A DNA stretch of 64,000 bases from NCBI GenBank assembly GCA_014654705.1, contig JACVZY010000104.1, positions 62,001 to 126,000 of the forward strand. Direction: 5' to 3'. Position 1 is the stretch's first letter. Each line of letters begins with the position of its first letter. Below, piece by piece: positions 10,260 to 19,936 of this stretch. Position numbers and translations under genes: made by a program. The stretch comes from Ignavibacteria bacterium (lineage in GTDB: Bacteria > Bacteroidota > Ignavibacteria > Kapaibacteriales > UBA4661). The notes beneath the pieces were generated by a model. The model searched no databases and was not told the origin of the DNA. It worked only from the letters and a program-made list of their open reading frames with translations.

Positions 10260-12323
10260 TTATTTGCCAATTTTTTCCAGTATCTCCAGCGAGATCAGCC
10301 GTTGTTGTGTTGTGATATCTTCGTTGCTAGATTGCTCTTTGGCGGCATCGGAAGGAATGAAGACAATTGCTGCGGGCGGCATACCAAGTTTTGTCGCAAG
10401 TTGTGATTGCAAGCGTGTTGTCCAGAGTGCAGGTGAGCCAATAACTCGTACTTGTGCGTCGGGTTGGCGTGATGAGTATTCCGCAAATACGGTGTTTTCG
10501 AGATTGTCTTCAAGAATTATCCTATATTTTTCGAGACGATACCGCGGAGAGCTTGATTGCGTGAAATCTCTATCCACACTCACTTCCACAGGGACAGCAT
10601 CAATAGTGCGATTCGCAATATCTGTTGCTTCTACATGGATATTGATTGGATTGCCAGCGCCTGGCAAAGAGCCGCTTTCTTCGTTCATATTCCACCGAAT
10701 GCTGCGGGGGAAATCCTTGCTGCCCTTGAACAAGCCGAGCGTCCGAATTTCGCGGTCTTCAAACTGCGAAATTTCTAACATCCATTCTTTTAAGCCTTGC
10801 CCTGAGCGAATATCCATTTCAATGATGAGCAAAGCAATATTGGGGAGAAGTACAATGGATTCGCTGCGGAGGGGCTGCAAAATTTCGGGCGAGTTGGACT
10901 GGAAGACGATTGTTCGTGCCAGCAATGGTGATGCTTGGGATGATTGTTCGCTTGGTGATAAGCGGACTTCTTTGCCTTGAATACGTTCCGGTGCGACGTT
11001 CCAGACGGCTTGTAAATACTCGCGTACAGAACGTATGCGAGCCTCTGCAACCGGAGAAATGCTGGTCGTGGGTGTATCCTCTTGTAAAGAGCAGATAACA
11101 GTAAGGCTTGCGGCGGGATATTCCGTAAGGCGTTTACCTACAATGTTGAGCGTCTGCGATGCGATAATTGGAGCGGATTGCGTACACAGCTGCTCTGTCG
11201 AAAAGCCTTTTGTGGCTTGCGCTGAAATCCGTTTGTAGGCTGCCGGAATAATGCTGGAGGCATCATTGAAGGTTATCGAAGGCTGCCATTGAATAATGCG
11301 AGAAACGAGTGTTTTTTCTACGGTAATGCGCGGATTGCTGATGGTTTTGCCGGAAAAAGTTGTTCCGCTTACACCGACAATTGATGCTGAAAGACCGCTT
11401 TGTTTCAATTCTTTGAGTTCTTCTTGTATTTTTGTCCGTTCGCTTACAACGGCTTTTTCTATTTCTTGTATTCGCTGCAAACGTGATTCTATTTCGCTCA
11501 AAGCCTTCTCGCGTTCAGGATAATAGCGGACTGCCAGCCCTGCTTTTAGGCTGTTCACACGCCACCACTCATCGTCAGGTCTGTCCATGCGTTGAAACAC
11601 ATTGAATGCGCCCACATCACCCAAAACACGTAGTTCCACCGAGAAAGCCCGAGTATTGCCAAGAGCGAACTCCACACCGAAACCTCCAGTCAGCGCTGCG
11701 TTGAAGTTCGCAATGCCAAGATTCCTTACTTCTGGCAATTCTCCGCGCAGTTCATTACGCACCCGTAAGCCGTTTTCAAATGCGCCGTCAGTTTCGGGTT
11801 GCATTTCCTCGCGCTGGTAATAGTTTTTTTGGAATGCAAAATCACCTCGCAAGCCAGCATACAAGTTGAGTCCTTGAATTGGTGTAATGCCAAAAATCAA
11901 TTCCGGTCCGATAGTTTGCAAAAAAGCATCCATTTTGCGGGACGAAAATAATGTTGTTTCCGTACCGTCGGAACGACCTGCGGGAGTAGCAATAATGGGA
12001 GATTCCAAAAGTCCGCTTTTGTCGTAGAAATTCAAATGTACGCCAAGATTTAACCACGAGAGCAATGGAAATTCTGCAAATACACCGCCGTTTCCATGGA
12101 AGCCAACACCAGCAACATAGCTATAATCAAGGTTTGCAGCTCCGTTATCAATCGTTTCTCGGATGCCGCCCGGCATAGACAGAAAGCGTACAGTATGCAG
12201 GTTGACGCCCACATTACCGCTCAAACCATACCGCACACCGCCCTGCAAAGCTGATGTTTCCTGTGCTTTGGCAGCCAAAAGCGCGAAAAAAAGTATGAAG
12301 CAGAAGGAAGGAATAATACGCAT
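10260..12323 (-). CDS. Outer-membrane beta-barrel protein with possible OmpA-like C-terminal region
   Basis: Signal peptide MRIIPSFCFILFFALLAAKAQE; glycine/aromatic barrel-like N-terminus; coiled coil ESRLQRIQEIEKAVVSERTKIQEELKELKQ; C-terminal region with RIRSVREYLQAVWNVAPERIQ. Confidence 0.6.
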   Translation of the reverse strand: MRIIPSFCFILFFALLAAKAQETSALQGGVRYGLSGNVGVNLHTVRFLSMPGGIRETIDNGAANLDYSYVAGVGFHGNGGVFAEFPLLSWLNLGVHLNFYDKSGLLESPIIATPAGRSDGTETTLFSSRKMDAFLQTIGPELIFGITPIQGLNLYAGLRGDFAFQKNYYQREEMQPETDGAFENGLRVRNELRGELPEVRNLGIANFNAALTGGFGVEFALGNTRAFSVELRVLGDVGAFNVFQRMDRPDDEWWRVNSLKAGLAVRYYPEREKALSEIESRLQRIQEIEKAVVSERTKIQEELKELKQSGLSASIVGVSGTTFSGKTISNPRITVEKTLVSRIIQWQPSITFNDASSIIPAAYKRISAQATKGFSTEQLCTQSAPIIASQTLNIVGKRLTEYPAASLTVICSLQEDTPTTSISPVAEARIRSVREYLQAVWNVAPERIQGKEVRLSPSEQSSQASPLLARTIVFQSNSPEILQPLRSESIVLLPNIALLIIEMDIRSGQGLKEWMLEISQFEDREIRTLGLFKGSKDFPRSIRWNMNEESGSLPGAGNPINIHVEATDIANRTIDAVPVEVSVDRDFTQSSSPRYRLEKYRIILEDNLENTVFAEYSSRQPDAQVRVIGSPALWTTRLQSQLATKLGMPPAAIVFIPSDAAKEQSSNEDITTQQRLISLEILEKIGK

Positions 12324-12390
12324 TGTACGAAATGATGAAGAGTGAAGATTATCGTCTATCCCAACGATGAAGGATAATGATTTTTGGGGA

Positions 12391-15300
12391 TTAACGAATG
12401 ACGGAAATAGTACGAATGGTGCGGCTCTGAGATGTTGCAAGAACAAGAAAATACGTGCCTGTCGGAACGCCACTCAGCGAAAAATTCGTTTGATAACGTC
12501 CTTTTGCTTGTGCCTCAGTGAATATTTCTTTGACCGTTTGACCAAAGATATTCGTGAGTGAAAGCGTGATTTCTGCTTGTTCGGCAAGTTCGTACTCAAT
12601 GAAAGCCTCTTGTGGTGCGGGGTTTGGAGTAAGTGTAAGAATTGTCGGTGCACCCTGCGAACGGTAGAGGCGCGTTCCATTGCCTGTAAACAAGCCCTGC
12701 GCCGTAAATACACCGCTTTCAGGCATAACAACTATTGCATCGCTCGGTGTGGACTGGATATTGGTGAGCATAAGCGGCGTAGCAGCGTTATTCCCCAGAA
12801 CAACGCGAAAACGTGCGGTTGCGAGCGCCTGCCCGGGCGAATTTGTGAGTGAAAAGCGTATCGGAAGCTGCCGCTCACCGTTGGAAACCGATGAAATCTG
12901 CCGCTCTTGTTCGGTAAGCGGCATTAACATCGAAGCATTAAACCGTAGAAAGCCGCTTACAGACTTGCGCTCACGAAGATTACCAGCCAAAGACCGCAAA
13001 ATTATCGGCACTTCTACCGTATCGCCAATGCGGGCTTTGAGCGTGTCGGGAATGGAGAGAATAGCGCGGGGCGCATCGGAAGGAAGCTGAAGCGAAGTCG
13101 AAATTACCGCACCGCCGCGCAATCCGGCATAGAGGTCGGTTCCATTTGCCGAAAATAGCGAATATACCTGCGCTTCCTCGCCGACAATTCCGTCGTTCAC
13201 AGCCTGCCACGTATCGCCATTGTCCGCCGTGCGCCAGACACCATTGCCGTCTGTCGCCACGTACAGCACACCATCAATACTCTGCATGGAGGTTGGTTTT
13301 TCCGAGAGAGCAGGAAATGCGAGTAGTTCCCAGCTTGAACCATTATTGCGACTGCGAAAGAGTCCGGCAAATGTGCCCACAAAAATCGCATTATTGTTGG
13401 TGAAAATACTGTATGCATCTTGTGAAGCGGCATTGGAGGTGGGAAGATTCATCAGAGTCCACGTTCTGCCGTCATCATCGGAGCGAAACGTGCCACTGCC
13501 TCGTGTTGCCGCAAAAATACTTGTTCCCAAGCCTTCTGTAATCGCCGCAACGGGCTTGGAAGCACCCGCAATCCTGAGTAAGCGCCACGCAAAACCGTTT
13601 TGCGATTGCCATATGTGTCCGCTGTCGGCACCTGCATACAGAGCGCGTTCCGTGCTTATCAGCCCGAAAAACGGGTTGCGGTCATTATCTAGTCCTACGC
13701 TGTCTTCCAGCACCTTCGACCACGTCAAACCGTTATCGGCTGAGCGGTACACACCTGGAGTGATGCCGTTTCCGGGATTGTAACTGTCAAATGATGTTGC
13801 ATAGACGATTCCTGCGCGACTGACGAGATTGAACAGCGACCGCGCCGAAAGACCGCTATTAGCGAGTTGCCACGTTACGCCATTATCCACAGACCTGTAC
13901 ACACCGCTTCCAAGTGTGCCCGCCAGCAAAAAACCACGTATTTCCTTGATTGCCGTAACAACTGCACCCGTAAGACCTGTACTAACGGGCTGCCACGCTT
14001 CGCCGCCGTTGGTGGAGCGAAAAATTCCTGCTGTTGTTCCCGCATACAATTCCGCTTCGCTTGCCGCAAGCGTTTGGACGGTTTGTTCGGTCAAGCCGCG
14101 AATAAGTCTGCGCCACGTTTGTCCGGCATCGTCGGAGCGATAGACGCCATCGAAGGTTGAGGCGAAAACAGATGTGCGACTTACAACAATTTGCGAGACG
14201 GTATCTCGAATAAGCTCATTGGTGGATTGTGATTTTTGTACTTGCTCCCACGCAATTTGTGGCGGGCGTTTGAGGAAGATTCCGCGTCCTGCTGTGGCGG
14301 CGAAAATAGTTGCGCCTTGATTTCTGTCGCGCAAAACGGCAAAACCGAGTATTGGTGAGCTTCCTACGCTGAAGTTTTGTTCTCGTAGCCATGTTTGACC
14401 GTTATCCTGCGACGTGATAATGACACTTGCTTGCGAAGTCGTATCCGTCGCGCTAAGAAGTAGAAGCGGAATAGCAATACTCTGCGGGGTTGGTTCGGCA
14501 AAAACAATGTTTAATTTCAAGCCCGCAAAGGCAGGGCTTGTCAAGCGTTCCCATGTATCGCCGCTGCTGCGTGAGAGCCAAAGTTCGCCGTTGGCGCAAG
14601 CGTAGATAGTATTGCGTGTCGAACTCAAGCCTGAAATATTGGCATTTGCAAGTTGAGCCGCATTTTTACGCCATGTTCTACCGTTGTCCTGCGTGCGAAA
14701 GAGACCTTCATCTGTTCCTGCAAAGGCAGCATTTTCTGTTGCTGTAAGAGCGCGAATGACAAGAGAGCTGTTCGCATCTAATCCGCTTGAAGCCTGCAAC
14801 CATGCGGCTCCAGCAGCGCTCGACCGATAGACACCCGTGAGTGTTCCGGCAAAAATTGTTTGGTTGGGCGCAATAGCAAGGCTTTGAACGCTTGCGCTGA
14901 AGGGACCACTTGCTGGCTTCCAGAAAATAGCCGGCAATGCCGTTGCTGAAAGCGGAAGTATTACTTCCCGTGCACCACTGAGTGCTGTGAGTGTTCCCGA
15001 AAGTTTTCCTGTTCCAGTAGGAATACAACGAACCAGAACAGAGATGCGACCACTACTGGCTTGGAGTTGTGTCGGTGAAATGATGAGGTTATCTGAGAAC
15101 GAAGGCAAAGATACTTGCGCCAGAGCACATTGAAAACCGCCGGATGCAGACAAAACTAATGGAGTAGAAGTTTCCGAGACAGTGAAGACGCACGTGGCAA
15201 CGGTAGATTCACCAAAAAGGACAGGCGGAAACGTCAGCATTGATGGACTTGCTGCGATGGTTTGCCCCGAGGTGGATGAGGTGTAAGAAGCCGTCCAACC

Positions 15301-15684
15301 ACGTTCTTGTACATTGCTGTTGGTGCGGAAACGCAGCAGTAATGAGCCTCCTGAACTGGTAATTGGTTGCGGAAGAGCCTGACCGCTTAATCGCGCACGG
15401 ACGGGAGCAAGCGTGTCTGCGCCGTCATACACCGTCAGCACGTCGGCATTGATTTCGGTGGAGAATTGGGTGAACGTCAGCCGGAGTATTTGTCCGTTGG
15501 TGGGCTGAATAAGCCAGTAACAATCAAGACTTGGTTCGTAGAATCCTTGTCGGCTAACGCGGTCGGAAAAGGTCGCAGACGCGGCAGTAAAGCGCTGCAG
15601 GTCGCATGAAGTCTGCGATTGCACTGGTCCCGACACCGTGCACACTGCTGCAAAAACACAGATACAAATAATTGCAGACTGCAT
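12391..15684 (-). CDS. CUB-like + BNR/sortilin-type propeller secreted protein with T9SS C-terminal sorting domain
   Basis: N-terminal CUB-like segment (CDLQRFTAASATFSDR...LTVYDGADT); many GVYRSxDxGxTW repeats; C-terminus LTPNPAPQEAFIEYELAEQAEITLSLTNIFGQ...GTYFLVLATSQSRTIRTISVIR. Confidence 0.85.
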   Translation of the reverse strand: MQSAIICICVFAAVCTVSGPVQSQTSCDLQRFTAASATFSDRVSRQGFYEPSLDCYWLIQPTNGQILRLTFTQFSTEINADVLTVYDGADTLAPVRARLSGQALPQPITSSGGSLLLRFRTNSNVQERGWTASYTSSTSGQTIAASPSMLTFPPVLFGESTVATCVFTVSETSTPLVLSASGGFQCALAQVSLPSFSDNLIISPTQLQASSGRISVLVRCIPTGTGKLSGTLTALSGAREVILPLSATALPAIFWKPASGPFSASVQSLAIAPNQTIFAGTLTGVYRSSAAGAAWLQASSGLDANSSLVIRALTATENAAFAGTDEGLFRTQDNGRTWRKNAAQLANANISGLSSTRNTIYACANGELWLSRSSGDTWERLTSPAFAGLKLNIVFAEPTPQSIAIPLLLLSATDTTSQASVIITSQDNGQTWLREQNFSVGSSPILGFAVLRDRNQGATIFAATAGRGIFLKRPPQIAWEQVQKSQSTNELIRDTVSQIVVSRTSVFASTFDGVYRSDDAGQTWRRLIRGLTEQTVQTLAASEAELYAGTTAGIFRSTNGGEAWQPVSTGLTGAVVTAIKEIRGFLLAGTLGSGVYRSVDNGVTWQLANSGLSARSLFNLVSRAGIVYATSFDSYNPGNGITPGVYRSADNGLTWSKVLEDSVGLDNDRNPFFGLISTERALYAGADSGHIWQSQNGFAWRLLRIAGASKPVAAITEGLGTSIFAATRGSGTFRSDDDGRTWTLMNLPTSNAASQDAYSIFTNNNAIFVGTFAGLFRSRNNGSSWELLAFPALSEKPTSMQSIDGVLYVATDGNGVWRTADNGDTWQAVNDGIVGEEAQVYSLFSANGTDLYAGLRGGAVISTSLQLPSDAPRAILSIPDTLKARIGDTVEVPIILRSLAGNLRERKSVSGFLRFNASMLMPLTEQERQISSVSNGERQLPIRFSLTNSPGQALATARFRVVLGNNAATPLMLTNIQSTPSDAIVVMPESGVFTAQGLFTGNGTRLYRSQGAPTILTLTPNPAPQEAFIEYELAEQAEITLSLTNIFGQTVKEIFTEAQAKGRYQTNFSLSGVPTGTYFLVLATSQSRTIRTISVIR

Positions 15685-15888
15685 AATGACACGACATTTT
15701 CTCAATACGAATATTGCAGTGAACATAAACAAAGCACAGAAAATTGGTTAGCAGTGGTGATTTAGACAGCGTTCTATCGGTGGGGACGAAATGCGTGAGG
15801 AATTATTGAACTAAGCACCTGGAGAATGATTCTTGGAACACAGACAAGTGAGCGTGGCGCTCAGTTTGTGCCACTGAAACCAGTTCTC

Positions 15889-15937
15889 ATGCCGTAGCAC
15901 AGATGCCGTAGCATAGACACTCTTGATCTGTACAGAT
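15889..15937. promoter_or_regulatory. Tandem 14-bp repeat plus perfect palindrome in a divergent intergenic region
   Basis: ATGCCGTAGCACAG (15889-15902) / ATGCCGTAGCATAG (15903-15916), then ATCTGTACAGAT (15926-15937), between genes at 15684(-) and 16121(+). Confidence 0.45.
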
Positions 15938-16120
15938 ATCTGTGCAAATAGTTCACGATGATTTCGTTCAACACCTTGATTTATGCCATGTATATTTTTC
16001 ATGTGAAAGCCCTGTACGGTGTGTGCCAAATCTTGTTTTTCATGCCGAATGTGTTGTATATTGCCGCTTCGCTTCGGTTTATACCGTAATCTTTTTTTTC
16101 TTCTTTTGCCGAGAAACCAG

Positions 16121-18262
16121 ATGAAACGTTTCGCTCAATGGATACTTCTTCTCGCGCTTTGCTGTGCAGAATATATAGTTGCTACGCCAGTGCCACTGTT
16201 TTCGCAATCGCTTGTGCAGCCTTCGGATAAGACTACGCCTACCTTTACAGTACAAATGCTATCGTCCTCCACAGTGACACTCAGCGAATTACAATGGTGT
16301 TATCATGCCGGAGATGACGCAAATCAACGCTCCGCATGGGTCAGCCGCGAGTTTGCCGATAGTGCATGGAAATGTGTGAAGGGTACAGCGTGGAATTTGA
16401 AGGAACTGACAGAGCAGGACTGGAACGGTATCGGTTGGTATCGCTTCCATTTTCGGGTAGATTCTGCGGCGTATTTGGAGGAATTGTGCTTGGATATTGG
16501 TCACCGAGGCGCATCAGAAGTCTATTTGGACGGTAAGCGTATAGGAGTGTTCGGCACACCTGCTGCCACTCGCGCCGGAGAGCAAACAATGCGCCCTTAC
16601 GGTGAGCGCTCGGTGATGCGCTTTCATCTCGCCAAAACTGCCAATGGTGAACACGTTATTGCCGTGCGCTATTCCGATTCGTGGGCGTGGGAGCGGTTCC
16701 GGAGATTCTTTGCCAGCCGCAGCGTCGTCGGGTTTGACCTTAGTTTGGCGACCACTAATAACCTCAACAAAAGTCTTCGCGGTGAGGAAATGTGGGCGAC
16801 GTTGATGATGCTGATTGTCGGCGGTATGGCGATATTATGTCTCTTGCACGTCAATTTGCTTATCTTTACCGGTGGGCGTGAACACTTGTTGTACAGCTTG
16901 TTTACGGGCGGGATTGCGTGGCATTTCGCAACGCGAGTGCTGGAAAAATGGTTGGAGTACCATGTCGAATTGCTGACGTGGATGCTGGCGTTTAATCAGT
17001 ATGTGCTCGTGATGGCATTTATCTCGTGTGTGGGCTTTTTTTACGCGACGTTTTATACCAAACGTCCTATTGGTATTTTTATCGTGAGCTTTTCGCCTAT
17101 TGTGGTCTTTTGGGGTGGAAGTCTTATTCCGTTTTTGCGGGAAAGTAATCGGTCGTTTCTGCTGTTCATGGGCATCATCTTTTTTGACATCATGCGGATT
17201 GTCATTCTTAGCATTATACGCAAGCGGAAAGGTGCATGGTTGTTGGGTGCGGGCGGACTTTCTTTTGCTCTGCTTCTGGGAGCACAAATATTGGCAGAGA
17301 ATAATATCATTGCGCTTCCCTTAAATCAGATGGGCGGCGTACTGGTGGTGGGGAGCTTCTTTAGTATTCCACTAGCCATGTCGGTTTTTCTTTCGCAAAA
17401 AATTGCTTCTACGAATAAAGAACTGGCGCAAAAACTCGTTGAAGTGCAAGAGCTTACCGATAAAGCAATCACGCGAGAAGTTGAACGAAAGGTGCTTCAA
17501 GCAGACAATGAGCGGAAAACCGCCGAACTGGAAGACGCACGAAAACTCCAGCTTTCAATGCTACCTCAGACCATGCCGCAAGTGCAGGGCTTGGATATTG
17601 CAATGTTTATGCAGACCGCAAGCGAGGTAGGTGGCGATTATTACGATTATTTCACCGGTTCGGACGGAACGCTCACCATTGCTATCGGCGACGCAACTGG
17701 GCATGGCGTGAAAGCCGGAACAATGGTCGCTGCCACGAAAAGCCTCTTGGCAGCAATGGTGCAAGTACAGGACGATAAAACAATCGGCTCTGCATCTGAT
17801 GTTCTGAAGCCCACCTCGCCAATTCTGAAACGAATGAATCTGCGCTCAATGTTCATGGCGCTCATGGTCGCTCGCATCAAAACGGATGCTGAAGGTGTGA
17901 AGGTATTGATTGCAAATGCAGGAATGCCTTCGGCACTGGTGTATCGGGCGGAGCATGGATTGGTGGAAGAAATTCTGATGAAATCTATGCCGCTCGGCAC
18001 AATGGCAAATTTTCCCTACGAGGAGCGCCATATCACGCTTTCGCGGGGTGATGCGCTGATACTGATGAGTGATGGCTTCCCGGAACGCTTTAATCACAAT
18101 GACGACATCTTGGGTTATGACGTCGCGCAGGCTGCTTGCGCAAGTGTTGGCGGCATGACGGCACACGAAATCATCCGTCATTGTGTGCGCAAGGCGGAAG
18201 AGTGGGCTGAGGGCGCACTTTTGAACGACGATATGACGTTTGTGGTGGTGCGCGTGGTGTGA
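16121..18262 (+). CDS. RsbU/SpoIIE-type PP2C serine phosphatase with jelly-roll-like extracellular domain and 7TM region
   Basis: ARKLQLSMLPQTMPQVQGLDIAMFMQTASEVGGDYYDYF...AIGDATGHGVKAGTMVAATKS; N-terminal galactose-binding-like segment (WNGIGWYRFHFRVDS...VYLDGKRIG). Confidence 0.85.
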   Translation: MKRFAQWILLLALCCAEYIVATPVPLFSQSLVQPSDKTTPTFTVQMLSSSTVTLSELQWCYHAGDDANQRSAWVSREFADSAWKCVKGTAWNLKELTEQDWNGIGWYRFHFRVDSAAYLEELCLDIGHRGASEVYLDGKRIGVFGTPAATRAGEQTMRPYGERSVMRFHLAKTANGEHVIAVRYSDSWAWERFRRFFASRSVVGFDLSLATTNNLNKSLRGEEMWATLMMLIVGGMAILCLLHVNLLIFTGGREHLLYSLFTGGIAWHFATRVLEKWLEYHVELLTWMLAFNQYVLVMAFISCVGFFYATFYTKRPIGIFIVSFSPIVVFWGGSLIPFLRESNRSFLLFMGIIFFDIMRIVILSIIRKRKGAWLLGAGGLSFALLLGAQILAENNIIALPLNQMGGVLVVGSFFSIPLAMSVFLSQKIASTNKELAQKLVEVQELTDKAITREVERKVLQADNERKTAELEDARKLQLSMLPQTMPQVQGLDIAMFMQTASEVGGDYYDYFTGSDGTLTIAIGDATGHGVKAGTMVAATKSLLAAMVQVQDDKTIGSASDVLKPTSPILKRMNLRSMFMALMVARIKTDAEGVKVLIANAGMPSALVYRAEHGLVEEILMKSMPLGTMANFPYEERHITLSRGDALILMSDGFPERFNHNDDILGYDVAQAACASVGGMTAHEIIRHCVRKAEEWAEGALLNDDMTFVVVRVV

Positions 18263-18333
18263 AACTTCTTTTCCTCTTTGTAGATACCGTCTGAACAAAT
18301 AATTCGTTTCCATTTCATTCAATACTTGCCGTT

Positions 18334-19875
18334 ATGAATTTCGTACGTGGTCTTTTGGGGGCAGCATTTATACTGGTTTGCATAGTTTTTCTGTACGCTA
18401 ATGCCACAGCGCAGACAAAGCCATCACTCGCCGAAGCAAAGGTTCTTTTTGCCGATGGGCGCTATGGCGAAGCCAATGAGATAGTGCGGAAATACTTAGA
18501 ACGCGATTCTTCTTCCGCCGAGGCGTGGCGCTTGCTGGGGCTTTCGCTTTTTGCCAGTGCGGATTATGCGCAATCTGCTGCCGCATTGGAAGCATCGCTC
18601 AAGCGCGATTCCGCCTCCGCGTCTGCGTGGCGCTCTTTGGGGCAATGCTATCGTTTCTTGGGTAATGTCGAACCCGCACGAACGGCTTTTGAAGCAGCAC
18701 TGGCGCGGGATTCCTCCAATACTGCCACTCTTTCCACATACGCCGCATTTTGCGATGAAAACCGTTTGTTTCCCGTTTCCATTCGATTGTATAACCGTTT
18801 GTGTGCGCAGGAGCCAAAAAATCCTTTGTGGTATGTTCGGACTGCGCGGGCGTATGCCGAATCGTCTTTGCCGGGCGCACAGGAACGTGCCTCCGCACAC
18901 TATCTGACAGCGTTGGACCTTCTACCAAAAAATCTTCAATACCGCTTGGAATTAGTTACGTTCTTGGCTAATATCGACAATAATCGGTCAGTGATTGACG
19001 TTGCCGGACGGGGGTTGGTATTTTACCCTGATGAATTACAGCTATGGCGAAGAAAAGCAGCCGCACACAATAAACTGGAACAATACCGTGAAGCACAGAC
19101 GGCGTATTTGCAGTGTTTGCGATTGGGTGATTCTTCTTTAAGCGTTTTGCGCGAACTCGGTGTAATGTATTTTCAACTCAAACGCCCTGATTCTGCGGCT
19201 TTCTTTCTCCGGCTTGCATTCGGAAGGATGCAGGAAATTGATATACGGCTTACCTCATTTCTGGCGTTTGCCGAGCGCGAAGTGAAACAATATAACGACG
19301 CAGTGATATTGTTTAATGTTACTTTGCAAGGCATGAAACGAAAACAATTCGCCAGTATGTTTGTGCAACTCGGTATGACCTATAATGCAATGAAAAATAC
19401 CGACAGAGCGCTTGAATACTATCGTCAAGCACTATTGGTTGATAGCGCAAGCGCCGAAGCACGCTATGCACTGGCAATACTTTATGACCAGATGCATCAA
19501 GAGCGTGCTGCCGTAGCTAAAGCAGGAGAGAACAAGAGCGGCGATGCCAAACTGCGACAACAGGCGGTTGTGTATTTCAAAGAATTTCTCATGCGTTCAG
19601 GAAATACAGCGCTTGCAACGGTTCGATATGCCGTACAAAAACTGAAAGAATATGGCGAGACGCTTCCGCCGATGCCATCGCCAGCCTCGGCGCCAGCGCC
19701 TGTGCTGTCAACGTCGGAAACGCTCTCGGTAACAATCGATACCGTTACTTCTGCAACCGGAGGTACTTCAAGTGGGTCGGCAGGTGATTCCGCGAAAATA
19801 CGTCTGCCCTCTACAGCTGAGGATTCAAGCGCTGCAAAGCGGCGTGATTCCACCAATCGCAATATGCAAAAATAG
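18334..19875 (+). CDS. Exported TPR-repeat protein
   Basis: Signal peptide MNFVRGLLGAAFILVCIVFLYANATAQ; repeated TPR-like helices (AEAWRLLGLSLFASADYAQSAAALEASLKRDSASASAWRSLGQCYRFLG). Confidence 0.85.
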   Translation: MNFVRGLLGAAFILVCIVFLYANATAQTKPSLAEAKVLFADGRYGEANEIVRKYLERDSSSAEAWRLLGLSLFASADYAQSAAALEASLKRDSASASAWRSLGQCYRFLGNVEPARTAFEAALARDSSNTATLSTYAAFCDENRLFPVSIRLYNRLCAQEPKNPLWYVRTARAYAESSLPGAQERASAHYLTALDLLPKNLQYRLELVTFLANIDNNRSVIDVAGRGLVFYPDELQLWRRKAAAHNKLEQYREAQTAYLQCLRLGDSSLSVLRELGVMYFQLKRPDSAAFFLRLAFGRMQEIDIRLTSFLAFAEREVKQYNDAVILFNVTLQGMKRKQFASMFVQLGMTYNAMKNTDRALEYYRQALLVDSASAEARYALAILYDQMHQERAAVAKAGENKSGDAKLRQQAVVYFKEFLMRSGNTALATVRYAVQKLKEYGETLPPMPSPASAPAPVLSTSETLSVTIDTVTSATGGTSSGSAGDSAKIRLPSTAEDSSAAKRRDSTNRNMQK

Positions 19876-19936
19876 CTGACTTTGAATAAATAAACCTGAC
19901 ACAACACCCTTGTTTACTTTTTATCCTTTTTACATT

